Shown piece after piece: positions 1 through 8,272 of a stretch of 11,617 bases of DNA; position 1 is the stretch's first letter; every line of letters begins with the position of its first letter. This stretch comes from Roseovarius sp. (GTDB taxonomy: Bacteria > Pseudomonadota > Alphaproteobacteria > Rhodobacterales > Rhodobacteraceae), in assembly GCA_007125415.1 (NCBI GenBank), contig SLDH01000029.1:1-11617 (forward strand), in the 5' to 3' direction. A program made the position numbers and the translations under genes. The notes under the pieces are model-generated. The model had not been told where the DNA came from. It saw nothing but the letters and a program-made list of their open reading frames with translations, and searched no databases.

Positions 1-2022
1 CGTGCCGAGCGCTCCGAGGCCGAAGGGGAGGTGAACGCGCTGAGCGCCGAGGTGAGTGCTCTGGCGCGCCTTGTGCAACGGGACACAGCCGAAGGCGGGC
101 AGGTGATGGATGCGCTGAAGGTGCGCAAGGGCTATGAAAAGGCCCTGGGTGCCGCGCTGGCGGATGATCTGCGCGCGCCTCAGGTGGCCGGGGAGGGACC
201 ATCGGGCTGGGCCCAATTGCCCGGATATCCCGCACCACAGGCCCTGCCGGACGGTGTGGCGACACTTTCGAACTATGTCACCGTGCCGGAGGTTCTGACC
301 CGGCGGATGAGCCAGATCGGGCTTGTCGATCCGGATGACGGCCCGCGCCTGCAGCCGCTCCTGCTGCCCGGGCAGCGCCTTGTGAGTGTGGAGGGTGATC
401 TCTGGCGCTGGGACGGGTTCCGCGCCTGGGCCGAGGATGCGCCGAGTGCGGCGGCTCTCAGGCTCGAACAGCTAAACCGTCTTGAGGATCTCAAGCAGCA
501 ACTGGCCCATGCCAGCGCACGGGCCGACGGGATGCGCGACGCCCACGAGATGCTGAGCGCCGACCTTGCCGCCGCCACCGAGGCCGACCGGCAGGCCCGT
601 GAGGCACGCCGCGCCGCCGACACGGCCATGAACGAGGCCGCCCGCGCGCTCAGCCGCGCCGAGGCGGATTGCAACCTGGCGCAGTCACGGCTGGATGCGC
701 TGGGCCTTGCGGTGGCCCGCCACGAGAAAGAGGCGCAGGAGGCGCGCAAGGCGATGCAGGCGGCCGAGGCGGCGCGCGATGACCTGCCCGATCTCGAAGC
801 CGCCCGTGTCGAGATCGACGATCTCAAGCGAAAGATGGAAGCCGCGCGCAGCGAGATGCTGGCGTGCCGCTCCGCCCATGAAGAATTGCGCCGCGAGGGC
901 GAGGCGCGCACGCGCCGCGCGCAGGCTGTCGCCAAGGAGATCACCGGTTGGCGGGCGCGGCTGGAGACGGCAGAGGCACGCGGCGCCGAGCTTGAGCGCC
1001 GCCGCGAGGATGCGCAGGAGGAGCTTGACGACGCGTCAGCCGTTCCAGATGCGCTGCGCGCGCAGCGTGCGGAACTGGGCGCCTCCATTGCTGCGGCGGA
1101 GGCCCGGCGCGGTGCTGCCGCCGATGCGCTCTCGGCGGGCGAAAGCGCTGCCCGGGCAGCCATCATGGAAGAGCGCGAGGCCGAGCGGGTCGCCTCCGAG
1201 GCGCGTGAGGCCCGCGCCCGCGCCGAGGCCCGCGCCGAGGCGGCGCGTGAGGCCGCAGAGCAGGCCACTGCACGCATCGCCGATGAGCAGGACACGACCC
1301 CGGCCGCCCTGTTGGAACGCCTGGGCGCGGATCCCGAGGACATGCCCGATGCACAGGCCATCGAGGCCGACGTCAATCGCCTGAAGCGTCAGCGCGATGC
1401 GCTGGGCGCGGTGAACCTGCGCGCCGAGGAAGATGCGGTCGAGGTGCAGCGGGAACATGACATGCTGATCACCGAGAAAGCCGATCTGGAAGAAGCGATC
1501 CGCACCCTGCGCAGCGGCATTGCCAGCCTCAACCGCGAAGGGCGGGAGCGTCTGCTGACCGCATTCGAGCAGGTCAACAGCAATTTCGCCATGCTGTTCC
1601 GGCATCTTTTCGGCGGGGGCGAGGCGAATCTCGTTCTGGTCGAAAGTGATGACCCGCTCGAGGCCGGGCTGGAAATCATGTGCCAGCCACCGGGCAAGAA
1701 ACTGGCGACGATGAGCCTTCTGTCGGGTGGTGAGCAGAGCCTGACCGCGCTGGCACTGATCTTTGCGGTGTTTCTGGCCAATCCGGCGCCGATTTGCGTG
1801 CTGGACGAGGTGGATGCACCGCTTGATGATGCCAATGTGGCCCGGTTCTGTGATCTGCTCGATGAGATGTGCCGCCGCACCGATACGCGCTTTCTGATCA
1901 TCACGCACCATGCGGTCACGATGAGCCGGATGGACCGGCTCTTCGGTGTCACCATGGCGGAACAGGGGGTCAGCCAGCTTGTTTCGGTGGACCTGAAGAA
2001 GGCCGAACAGATGGTGGCCTGA
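1..2022 (+). CDS. smc: Chromosome segregation ATPase SMC, C-terminal part (5' end outside window)
   Basis: SMC is the core ATPase of the bacterial condensin complex. It works as a dimer with ScpA and ScpB to compact and segregate the chromosome. The reading frame is open from base 1, so the N-terminal Walker A half lies upstream and the internal GTG at 31 is not a real start. The hinge spans about codons 40-142, starting at GYEKALGAAL and ending near GDLWRWDGF. It is followed by about 350 residues of Ala/Glu/Arg-rich coiled coil. The C-terminal head carries the ABC signature LLSGGEQS (nt 1717-1740), Walker B ICVLDEVDAPLDD (from nt 1792) and the switch histidine in IITHH. The gene ends at TGA 2020-2022 and converges on rlmH. 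Strong third-position GC bias leaves long antisense ORFs over it, which are shadows. The assignment is very secure; only the 5' part is missing. Confidence 0.97.
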   Translation, partial: RAERSEAEGEVNALSAEVSALARLVQRDTAEGGQVMDALKVRKGYEKALGAALADDLRAPQVAGEGPSGWAQLPGYPAPQALPDGVATLSNYVTVPEVLTRRMSQIGLVDPDDGPRLQPLLLPGQRLVSVEGDLWRWDGFRAWAEDAPSAAALRLEQLNRLEDLKQQLAHASARADGMRDAHEMLSADLAAATEADRQAREARRAADTAMNEAARALSRAEADCNLAQSRLDALGLAVARHEKEAQEARKAMQAAEAARDDLPDLEAARVEIDDLKRKMEAARSEMLACRSAHEELRREGEARTRRAQAVAKEITGWRARLETAEARGAELERRREDAQEELDDASAVPDALRAQRAELGASIAAAEARRGAAADALSAGESAARAAIMEEREAERVASEAREARARAEARAEAAREAAEQATARIADEQDTTPAALLERLGADPEDMPDAQAIEADVNRLKRQRDALGAVNLRAEEDAVEVQREHDMLITEKADLEEAIRTLRSGIASLNREGRERLLTAFEQVNSNFAMLFRHLFGGGEANLVLVESDDPLEAGLEIMCQPPGKKLATMSLLSGGEQSLTALALIFAVFLANPAPICVLDEVDAPLDDANVARFCDLLDEMCRRTDTRFLIITHHAVTMSRMDRLFGVTMAEQGVSQLVSVDLKKAEQMVA

Positions 2023-2053
2023 TCGGGCGCGACCCTCTCCGACCAGAGTCAAT

Positions 2054-2300
2054 CTCGATCAACCTTAGGCAACCTGCACCAAGCCGCGCATCGCTGGGCC
2101 GCGGCGCGGCGAACCGGCGGTTGTTCGGCAGCGATTTATAGTGCCACATACGCAAGACCTCTGATCGGCGCGCTTGCGATTGCCAAATCGCCGGGCCGTG
2201 GGGGCGGCCCAGCGATGCGCGGCGGCCTGCGGCCTTGGCTCCGCGCAGGAGCGAGGAACAGGCGGGGGTGATCCAACCTGATCGGGAAGCACGCCAACAA
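2054..2300 (+). repeat. Interspersed repeat, long copy (split arms)
   Basis: Two arms match a second copy at 5863-5952. The left arm (2054-2091) is identical at 36 of 38 positions, beginning ctcgatcaacct and ending gccgcgcat. The right arm (2251-2300) matches at 43 of 50, with the shared core gtgatccaacctgatc. In this copy the arms are separated by 159 bases; in the other copy they are 2 bases apart. Each arm also contains a related gatc(c)aacct motif, so the unit has an internal direct-repeat character. Both copies lie just downstream of a stop codon in the same orientation relative to the upstream gene (smc here, 31 bases after the stop). It is non-coding; a REP/BIME-like or MITE-like family is the best description. 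Confidence 0.75.
2083..2223. repeat. Perfect 20-bp inverted repeat enclosing about 100 bases
   Basis: The left arm gccgcgcatcgctgggccgc (2083-2102) is the exact reverse complement of the right arm at 2204-2223. The 101-base interior is less GC-rich at its centre (around 2135-2155) and has a short inverted pair, cgcaag and cttgcg. The left arm overlaps the end of the left arm of the interspersed repeat, so this structure sits at the point where the long and short copies diverge. It could be a small mobile insertion, or a folded RNA or DNA element of the intact repeat unit. Confidence 0.75.
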
Positions 2301-2383
2301 CCTTCGCATAGCGCGTTCCAACTGAATTGCCCCGGTAGGCGCTGCCCTCATCCTGCAGGCAAGCGTGGTCATGCAGATTGCAT

Positions 2384-2400
2384 CCGGCCGCCTAGGCCGG
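2384..2400. other. Small GC stem-loop
   Basis: The arms ccggcc and ggccgg pair around a 5-nt loop. It lies between the convergent smc and rlmH genes but has no T-run on either side, so a terminator role is only possible. Confidence 0.3.
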
Positions 2401-2450
2401 CCCGCCTTGGGGCTCAACCGCAATTACCCCTGCAAACCGTCATCGCCGGA

Positions 2451-2924
2451 TCAGGCGCGATGATAGGGGCTGCCTGCAAGAATGGAGGATGCGCGGTAAA
2501 GCTGCTCGGAGAGCATCACCCTGGCCAGCATATGCGGCCAGACCATCGCGCCGAAGGAAAGCGTCATGTCCGCGCGCGCCAGAAGGTCGGCACCGAGGCC
2601 GTCCGCACCGCCGATGACAAAAGCCAGATCACCACAGCCCGAATCGCGCTCTGCCGCCAGTTCCTGCGCGAAGTCCGGTGAGCTCAGGTGCCTGCCCCGT
2701 TCATCCAGAGCGACAACGCGGCAAGGCTCCGGCAAGGCCTTGATCAGCAAAAGCGCCTCAGCTTCCTTGCCGCCGCCCTTCTTGTCCTCGACCTCGATCA
2801 GCCGAGAGAAACTCAGCCCGAACTGCCGCCCCGTGCGATCAAATCGCGCAAGATAATCATCGACGAGGCTGCGCTCCGGCCCGGGCCGAAGGCGGCCTAC
2901 CGCGCAGATATGCAGGCGCATCAT
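2451..2924 (-). CDS. rlmH: 23S rRNA (pseudouridine1915-N3)-methyltransferase RlmH
   Basis: RlmH is a small SPOUT-class methyltransferase that uses S-adenosylmethionine to methylate pseudouridine 1915 in helix 69 of 23S rRNA on assembled 70S ribosomes. The product is 157 residues, close to the usual length of about 155. The SPOUT knot elements are visible: FVIGGADGLG at residues 102-111, then SFGAMVWPHMLARVMLSEQL, with the conserved C-terminal YHR at 154-156. The start overlaps the rsfS stop as ATGA (2921-2924), indicating translational coupling. A second ATG follows immediately and could be used instead, giving 156 residues. The rsfS-rlmH pairing is widely conserved in bacteria and supports the call. 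The gene converges on smc. Confidence 0.96.
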   Translation of the reverse strand: MMRLHICAVGRLRPGPERSLVDDYLARFDRTGRQFGLSFSRLIEVEDKKGGGKEAEALLLIKALPEPCRVVALDERGRHLSSPDFAQELAAERDSGCGDLAFVIGGADGLGADLLARADMTLSFGAMVWPHMLARVMLSEQLYRASSILAGSPYHRA

Positions 2925-3328
2925 CCGTTGGGTGGTGCAACCTCAACCGAAGGCAGCCACATCTTTTCCAACTGATAGAATTCGCGCACTTCGGGCCGGA
3001 ACACATGGACAATAACGTCACCCGTGTCGATCAGCACCCAATCGCCGGCATCCTTGCCTTCGATCTTGGAGAGAACCCCGATCTCGTGTTTGAGACGATC
3101 CGCCAGCTTTTCCGATATGGCGGTGACTTGCCGCGAAGAGCGGCCTGAACAGATGACCATGTAATCGCCGATGGCGCTTTTGCCGCGCAGATCGATCTGC
3201 ACGATATCTTCTGCCTTGTCTTCGTCCAGTGAGGAAAGGATGCGCGCAAGTTGCGTTTCGCTGGTCGCGCTCATGTCGGGCGAAAGATGCTTCGCCCCGT
3301 GGTCGGCGGCGGATGCCGCTGCAGCCAT
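2921..3328 (-). CDS. rsfS: Ribosomal silencing factor RsfS (YbeB/Iojap family)
   Basis: RsfS binds ribosomal protein uL14 on the large subunit and blocks joining of the 30S subunit, silencing translation when nutrients are short. Family motifs are clear: the KAEDIVQIDLRGKSAIGDYM segment, VICSGRSSRQV, and the C-terminal GDWVLIDTGDVIVHVF followed by REFYQLEKMW. The frame is open to an ATG at 3385, but that codon lies right at the predicted transcription start of the promoter at 3392-3420. The ATG at 3328 (135 aa) is preceded by AAGGAGG, though 17 nt away; a CTG better spaced from it at 3337 and an ATG at 3274 are further options. The region before SATSETQ is variable and not needed for the fold. 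The stop overlaps rlmH by 4 nt. Function is secure, the start is not. Confidence 0.9.
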   Translation of the reverse strand: MAAAASAADHGAKHLSPDMSATSETQLARILSSLDEDKAEDIVQIDLRGKSAIGDYMVICSGRSSRQVTAISEKLADRLKHEIGVLSKIEGKDAGDWVLIDTGDVIVHVFRPEVREFYQLEKMWLPSVEVAPPNG

Positions 3329-3391
3329 TAAAGACAGAACACTGTCCTCCTTTGCAAGGCACCGATCAGCCCCGGTGCTGAGCATGACGCG

Positions 3392-3420
3392 AAGTTAGCA
3401 AGGGAATGATGACATTTCAA
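3392..3420 (-). promoter_or_regulatory. Candidate sigma-70 promoter for rsfS-rlmH
   Basis: Reading the minus strand, TTGAAA (3420-3415) and TAACTT (3397-3392) are separated by 17 nt. It lies in the 97-nt gap between the channel gene and rsfS. Transcription would begin near 3385, giving a leader of about 55 nt that contains AAGGAGG. The -10 box is a weak match, so this is tentative. Confidence 0.4.
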
Positions 3421-3479
3421 TGATGCTGATGCACCGCAAGCGCTGGTTCGGGGAAATCTGCCACTTCGGCGCAGGCTGC

Positions 3480-4832
3480 TCAATCCGCTGTCTGTGGCGG
3501 CTTTTCGGTGTCGCCCAGCAGGCGCACCTCGCGCTGGGGATAGGGGATGGAAATGCCGTGAAGCTTGAAGGCGTCCCAAAGGGCGAGATAGACATTGCCA
3601 CGCACATTGGTCAGCCCGCCTGTCGGATCGGAAATCCAGAAGCGCAGGATGTAATCGACCGAACTGTCACCAAAGTCCACGATATGACAGACAGGCTCCT
3701 TGTATCCCAGCACTCGATCAACGGTCTTGGCCGCTTCTATGGCAATCCGGCGGACCTCATGCGGATCGCAGGCATAGGCGGTGCCGAAATGAATGTCGAG
3801 CCGCACAAGCTCGTTCGAGTGAGACCAGTTGACCACCTGCCCGGTGATCAGATCCTCGTTGGGGATCAGATATTCGCGGCCGTCGCGAGTGATCACGCTC
3901 ACATATCGCGCGCCCAGCGCGTTGATCCAGCCGAAGGTTTCGCCAAGGCTGATCACATCTCCGGGCTTGATGGACTTGTCCATCAGGATGATCACGCCCG
4001 ATACGAGATTCGACACCACTTTCTGCAGACCGAAACCAAGCCCGAGGCCTATGGCACCCGACAGGAAGGCAAGCCCGGTGAAGTCGAAGCCGATGGCTTG
4101 CAATCCGATGAAGAAGGCCAGACCGTAGAAGATCACCTGCAGGAACTTTACCGCCAGAACCTGCATCGAGGGCGATATCTCGTCGTTTCGCCGGACTCGT
4201 GCGGCGCTGACCGTGGCAAGAAAGCGAGCTGATGCCACCAGCAGGCCGATGACCACCATCGCCTGAAGCATCAGCCAGAGCGAAATGCGTATCTCGCCGA
4301 CATGCACGCTCGCGGCGTCGAGCAGCGTGCGTGCCTCACCGGTCAGCCCCATGATGCTCAGCGTGACCCATGTCCAGGCACCATAGCGCACCGTTGTGCG
4401 GACCAGCCCGTTCGAGATAAGCCGTGTGACCACTGTGATCAGCAGCCAGGCCAGCGCCAGATCGGCCACGATCACCAGAAGGTAGGAGCGGCTGGGCCAG
4501 GTGATCTCCCGCATGATCCAGACGATCGGCCAGATCAGGGCGACAAAGAAGATCAGCCGCAAGCGCCGATGGATCATGACGCCGAAGCGCATCCGCCATT
4601 TCGGCCAGCCCTCACGCGCGCGCAGCCAGTCATGAAGCCGTGGCCCCAGAACATGGGCCAGCGCCCAGGCTGCCAAGATCACGCCGATGACGATGAGAAC
4701 CTGATAGGCGTTCCACGGCCGCAGCAGCCCGCCGAGAAAGCTCAGCGCCTGGTGCCAGAGTGTCAGCGCGATCTCCTGAGCCTGCTCGAAATCGCTGGGT
4801 GGGGCTGGCGATGCGGGGGTGATCTCTTCCAT
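3480..4832 (-). CDS. Large MscS-family mechanosensitive ion channel
   Basis: Channels of the MscS family open under membrane tension and release solutes during hypo-osmotic shock. The 450-residue product is larger than E. coli MscS (286 aa), because extra N-terminal membrane segments precede the pore. Hydrophobic stretches lie near residues 42-62, 92-110, 117-140, 184-205 and 227-248, then the pore helix at about 255-285. That helix has the Gly/Ala-rich GAIGLGLGFGLQKVVSNLVSG motif followed by KPGDVI. The cytoplasmic beta domain shows FGWINALGARYVSVITRDG and IPNEDLITGQVVNWS. The start ATG at 4832 has only a weak upstream ribosome-binding site. The gene is divergent from the deacetylase gene across 97 nt and lies upstream of rsfS on the same strand. 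The family is sure; the subfamily name is not assigned. Confidence 0.93.
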   Translation of the reverse strand: MEEITPASPAPPSDFEQAQEIALTLWHQALSFLGGLLRPWNAYQVLIVIGVILAAWALAHVLGPRLHDWLRAREGWPKWRMRFGVMIHRRLRLIFFVALIWPIVWIMREITWPSRSYLLVIVADLALAWLLITVVTRLISNGLVRTTVRYGAWTWVTLSIMGLTGEARTLLDAASVHVGEIRISLWLMLQAMVVIGLLVASARFLATVSAARVRRNDEISPSMQVLAVKFLQVIFYGLAFFIGLQAIGFDFTGLAFLSGAIGLGLGFGLQKVVSNLVSGVIILMDKSIKPGDVISLGETFGWINALGARYVSVITRDGREYLIPNEDLITGQVVNWSHSNELVRLDIHFGTAYACDPHEVRRIAIEAAKTVDRVLGYKEPVCHIVDFGDSSVDYILRFWISDPTGGLTNVRGNVYLALWDAFKLHGISIPYPQREVRLLGDTEKPPQTAD

Positions 4833-4913
4833 GGCGTTTCAGCTTTACATGGCTTTCGGGGGTCAACAAGCCTGCTCTGGACATGGGAAGCGCTTTCCGG
4901 TCAGGTCAGGGCA

Positions 4914-4923
4914 GAAGAGGAGG
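4914..4923 (+). promoter_or_regulatory. Ribosome-binding site fixing the deacetylase start
   Basis: The purine-rich gaagaggagg stretch ends about 6-7 nt before the ATG at 4930. It selects that codon over an in-frame ATG at 4819, which would overlap the divergent channel gene and has no such site. Confidence 0.75.
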
Positions 4924-4929
4924 ACGCCC

Positions 4930-5856
4930 ATGACCACCGCGCTGATCACCCATCCCGCCGCCCTGCAGCATGTCACCCCCCCGGGCCATCCCGAGCAGGT
5001 GGCGCGTATCGCCCACGTTCTCGAAGCGCTCGATGGCAAGGACCTGCTGCGCGTGGAGGCCCCGCTCGCGCAGGACGCGGACCTGCTGCGCGCCCATCCG
5101 CAATCTCATATCGACCATGTCCGGAGCGCCGCACCGGCGGAGGGTTTCGTCTCCATGGATGCAGATACATGGATGTCCCCGGGCAGTCTGGAGGCGGCCT
5201 TGCGTGCTGTCGGCGGGGCGATCCGTGCCGTGGATATGGTGATGGCGGGCGAGGCGAGAAATGCGTTTGTGGCGATGCGCCCGCCCGGGCATCATGCCGA
5301 GAGCGCGACAACCATGGGGTTCTGCCTTTTCGGCACGGTGGCCATCGCGGCGAAACACGCGCTCGATCATCATGGCCTTGCCCGCGTGGCGGTGATGGAT
5401 TTTGACGTGCATCACGGCAATGGCACACAGGATCTGTTGCAGGACGAGCCCCGCGCCTTTTTCTGCTCAAGCCATCAAAGCCCGCTCTGGCCCGGCACCG
5501 GCATGGCGCATGAGGTGGGCCCGCATGGCACGATTCTGAACGTTCCGCTCGATCCGGGCACGGCTGGTCCGGCCTTCCGCCAGCGGATGGAGAATGAGGC
5601 GCTCCCGGCTCTGGCCGCGTTCGAGCCGGAGTTGATTTTCATATCCGCCGGTTTCGATGCGCACCGCGATGATCCGCTGGCGGGGCTGAATCTCGGGGTC
5701 GGGGATTTTGCCTGGATCACGGAAAGGCTCTGTGCCCTGGCCGCGGATCAGTGCGGCGGGCGTGTGGTCTCCTGCCTCGAGGGGGGGTACGACCTTGCGG
5801 CGCTCGCTGAAAGTGCGGCCGCGCATGTGGACGTTCTGATCGCGCAGGGCGGGTAG
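4930..5856 (+). CDS. Histone deacetylase family (HDAH/AcuC-like) zinc amidohydrolase
   Basis: The 308-residue protein belongs to the arginase/deacetylase fold. Bacterial members remove acetyl groups from polyamines, acetyl-lysine proteins or other amides. The catalytic site looks intact: RPPGHH with the histidine pair at 121-122, DFDVHHGNGT with predicted zinc ligands D159 and H161, the third ligand D243 in SAGFDAHRDDPL, and the transition-state tyrosine in EGGYD (Y287). No signal peptide is seen, so it should be cytoplasmic. It stands alone, divergent from the channel gene and followed by an interspersed repeat, so neighbours do not reveal the substrate. The sequence suggests the class II-like bacterial group of which Alcaligenes/Bordetella HDAH is the model, rather than AcuC. 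The physiological substrate is unknown. Confidence 0.93.
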   Translation: MTTALITHPAALQHVTPPGHPEQVARIAHVLEALDGKDLLRVEAPLAQDADLLRAHPQSHIDHVRSAAPAEGFVSMDADTWMSPGSLEAALRAVGGAIRAVDMVMAGEARNAFVAMRPPGHHAESATTMGFCLFGTVAIAAKHALDHHGLARVAVMDFDVHHGNGTQDLLQDEPRAFFCSSHQSPLWPGTGMAHEVGPHGTILNVPLDPGTAGPAFRQRMENEALPALAAFEPELIFISAGFDAHRDDPLAGLNLGVGDFAWITERLCALAADQCGGRVVSCLEGGYDLAALAESAAAHVDVLIAQGG

Positions 5857-5862
5857 GGCGCG

Positions 5863-5952
5863 CTCGATCAACCTGAGGCACCCTGCACCAAGCCGCGCAT
5901 GGGCAAGGAGCAGGCGGAGGTGATCCAACCTGATCAGGAAGCACTCCAGCAG
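5863..5952 (+). repeat. Interspersed repeat, short copy
   Basis: This is the compact counterpart of the repeat at 2054-2300. The left arm is 5863-5900 and the right arm 5903-5952, joined by 2 bases where the other copy has 159. It begins 7 nt after the deacetylase stop codon, in the same orientation as the copy behind smc. Short versus long forms suggest either loss of the central inverted-repeat block here or its insertion in the other copy. Confidence 0.75.
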
Positions 5953-5984
5953 GCTGCCGAAAATAAACGAGGCTGCAAAAGCGA

Positions 5985-6012
5985 GGGAAACAGTTCCTCC
6001 CCCTCTTTTTCT
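5985..6012 (+). terminator. Weak candidate terminator after the deacetylase gene
   Basis: GGGAA (5985-5989) pairs with TTCCT (5994-5998, one G-U) around loop ACAG. A pyrimidine run containing TTTTT (6006-6010) follows. The stem is short and the T-run starts 8 nt after it, so the call is tentative. Confidence 0.25.
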
Positions 6013-6028
6013 AAGGCAAGAGTAGGGT

Positions 6029-6080
6029 GGCGCCCTCCCGGGGGGAGGGTCGGGCGCCGCCCGGGCTGGTCGCCCGGGCG
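6029..6080. other. Tandem GC-rich stem-loops
   Basis: The first hairpin pairs ccctccc (6033-6039) with gggaggg (6043-6049) and can extend through an outer ggcgc/gcgcc pairing. The second is a perfect 9-bp stem, cgcccgggc (6058-6066) with gcccgggcg (6072-6080), and a 5-nt loop. They lie between convergent genes and would form on either strand. They lack a following T-run, so they may block transcript decay or act as non-canonical terminators. Confidence 0.5.
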
Positions 6081-6175
6081 AGACCGTGAGGCGGGCGTGG
6101 CGCGGAACAGGTTTCCGGCTCAACGCGCCTGGAGGGGGGGGTCAGACACTTCTTCAGCAGCCTGCTGGGGCGCTG

Positions 6176-7117
6176 TCAGGCCGACTGGAAGGTTTGCCGG
6201 TAGCGCTTGCGCGCCGCGCTTTCCTGCATGAGCCAGTTTGCAACCACATCGCGTTCCGAATGGCTGGGGGCACCTTCGCGCCTGAGCAGGTAATAACCCG
6301 AATTGGTGCGCACATGCACCTCGCCCAAGGGGCGCACGAGTGCCCCTGATTCAATCTGACGGTCCACCAGGTGACCCCAGCCAAGGGCGATGCCCAGCCC
6401 GTCGATGGCGGCCTGAATGGCCAGCGGATAGGTATTCACGAAGGTCGAGTGGCGGACGCTCTTGGGGTCCACCTCCTGATGCCGCAGCCATGTCTTCCAG
6501 TTCAGCCATTCGGTATGGTTGTTGCTTACCTCGATCAGCGCGTGCTGCGGCAACTCCATTACACCGTCGATTTCGACATGGTTGCGAAGGTAGCCCGGCG
6601 CACAGACCGGGAACACGGTTTCGCCGAAAAGATGATGCGCGATGAACCCCGGCCAGGTGCCCTCGCCGCGCAGGATCGACAGATCGAAATCTTCGGTCAG
6701 ACATTCCGAATCGCGATCCGACGACATCAGGCTGATCGTGATGCTTCTGTGAGCGGCATGAAACTTGTGCAACCTCGGCATCAGCCAGAGCGAGGCGACG
6801 GAATTCGTGGCCGACATATGCACGGTGCTGCGCGCTCTGTTGGTCAACATCTCTTCCGAGAGCCGCGCGATGCTTTCCAGCGGCGCGCTCAGCCCGCTGA
6901 GAAGCTTGCGCCCCTGCTCGGTCAATTCCACCGAACGATGGCCGCGCACGAAGAGCGCACAGTCGAAATGCTGTTCCAGAATGCGTATCTTGCGGCTTAC
7001 GGCGGTCTCGCTGACGTTCAGCTCTCTTGCCGCTGCTGCAAAGCTTTCCAACTCCGCCGCGGCCTCGAAGGCCAGCAGATGGTCAAGCCGTGGCAGGATT
7101 GATCGGTCCTTGAGCAT
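6176..7117 (-). CDS. LysR-family transcriptional regulator (GcvA type), candidate regulator of the tmo operon
   Basis: The protein binds DNA through an N-terminal winged helix-turn-helix. The segment SFAAAARELNVSETAVSRKI, followed by LEQHFDCALFVRGHRSVELT, is typical of the GcvA-like branch. The rest is a periplasmic-binding-protein-like effector domain. From the ATG at 7117 it is 313 residues, normal for the family. ATGs at 7129 and further upstream (to 7195) are in frame, but no candidate has a strong ribosome-binding site; 7117 leaves least extra sequence before the DNA-binding domain. It is divergent from tmoX with inverted repeats between the two starts, the classical arrangement for a LysR regulator and its target operon. 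That it senses TMAO or a methylamine is inference. It converges on the deacetylase gene, which looks unrelated. Confidence 0.9.
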   Translation of the reverse strand: MLKDRSILPRLDHLLAFEAAAELESFAAAARELNVSETAVSRKIRILEQHFDCALFVRGHRSVELTEQGRKLLSGLSAPLESIARLSEEMLTNRARSTVHMSATNSVASLWLMPRLHKFHAAHRSITISLMSSDRDSECLTEDFDLSILRGEGTWPGFIAHHLFGETVFPVCAPGYLRNHVEIDGVMELPQHALIEVSNNHTEWLNWKTWLRHQEVDPKSVRHSTFVNTYPLAIQAAIDGLGIALGWGHLVDRQIESGALVRPLGEVHVRTNSGYYLLRREGAPSHSERDVVANWLMQESAARKRYRQTFQSA

Positions 7118-7121
7118 TTTA

Positions 7122-8257
<1,136 letters not shown>

Positions 8258-8272
8258 TTTCCGATCTTTCCA

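Larger units (their letters stand above)
2023..2450. other. Gene-free region between convergent smc and rlmH
   Basis: These 428 bases contain no ORF with coding character. They hold the long copy of an interspersed repeat (2054-2300), an internal 20-bp inverted repeat, and a small GC hairpin at 2384-2400. No hairpin with a clear T-run was seen, so how the two convergent transcripts end is not obvious from sequence. Confidence 0.75.
5857..6175. other. Gene-free region between convergent deacetylase and LysR genes
   Basis: These 319 bases show no coding character. In order they hold the short copy of the interspersed repeat, a weak hairpin with a T-run (5985-6012), two very GC-rich hairpins (6029-6080), a long G-run (6134-6141), and an inverted-repeat end at 6153-6168 that mirrors 5947-5961. 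Confidence 0.75.

Noticed and set aside
273..2052. Long open frames antisense to smc (for example 273-1376 and 1036-2052)
   Set aside because: Their Ala/Ser/Arg-rich composition is the mirror of GC-rich coiled-coil codons. They overlap a well-supported gene and show no domain.
2023..2450. A tRNA or small structured RNA gene in the long spacer
   Set aside because: I could not find a cloverleaf, a T-arm GGTTCGAATCC-like motif or a known RNA family. The structure present is accounted for by the repeat and its inverted arms.
2065..2681. Open frames across the smc-rlmH spacer
   Set aside because: They lie in repeat sequence or antisense to rlmH. Similar peptides recur in the second repeat copy only because the DNA repeat is shared.
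2054..5952. CRISPR array
   Set aside because: The repeat units are few, far apart and not regularly spaced, and no cas genes are present.
5467..6231. Open frames over the end of the deacetylase gene and the following spacer
   Set aside because: They run antisense to the deacetylase gene or through low-complexity GC-rich repeat sequence, without motifs or start signals.
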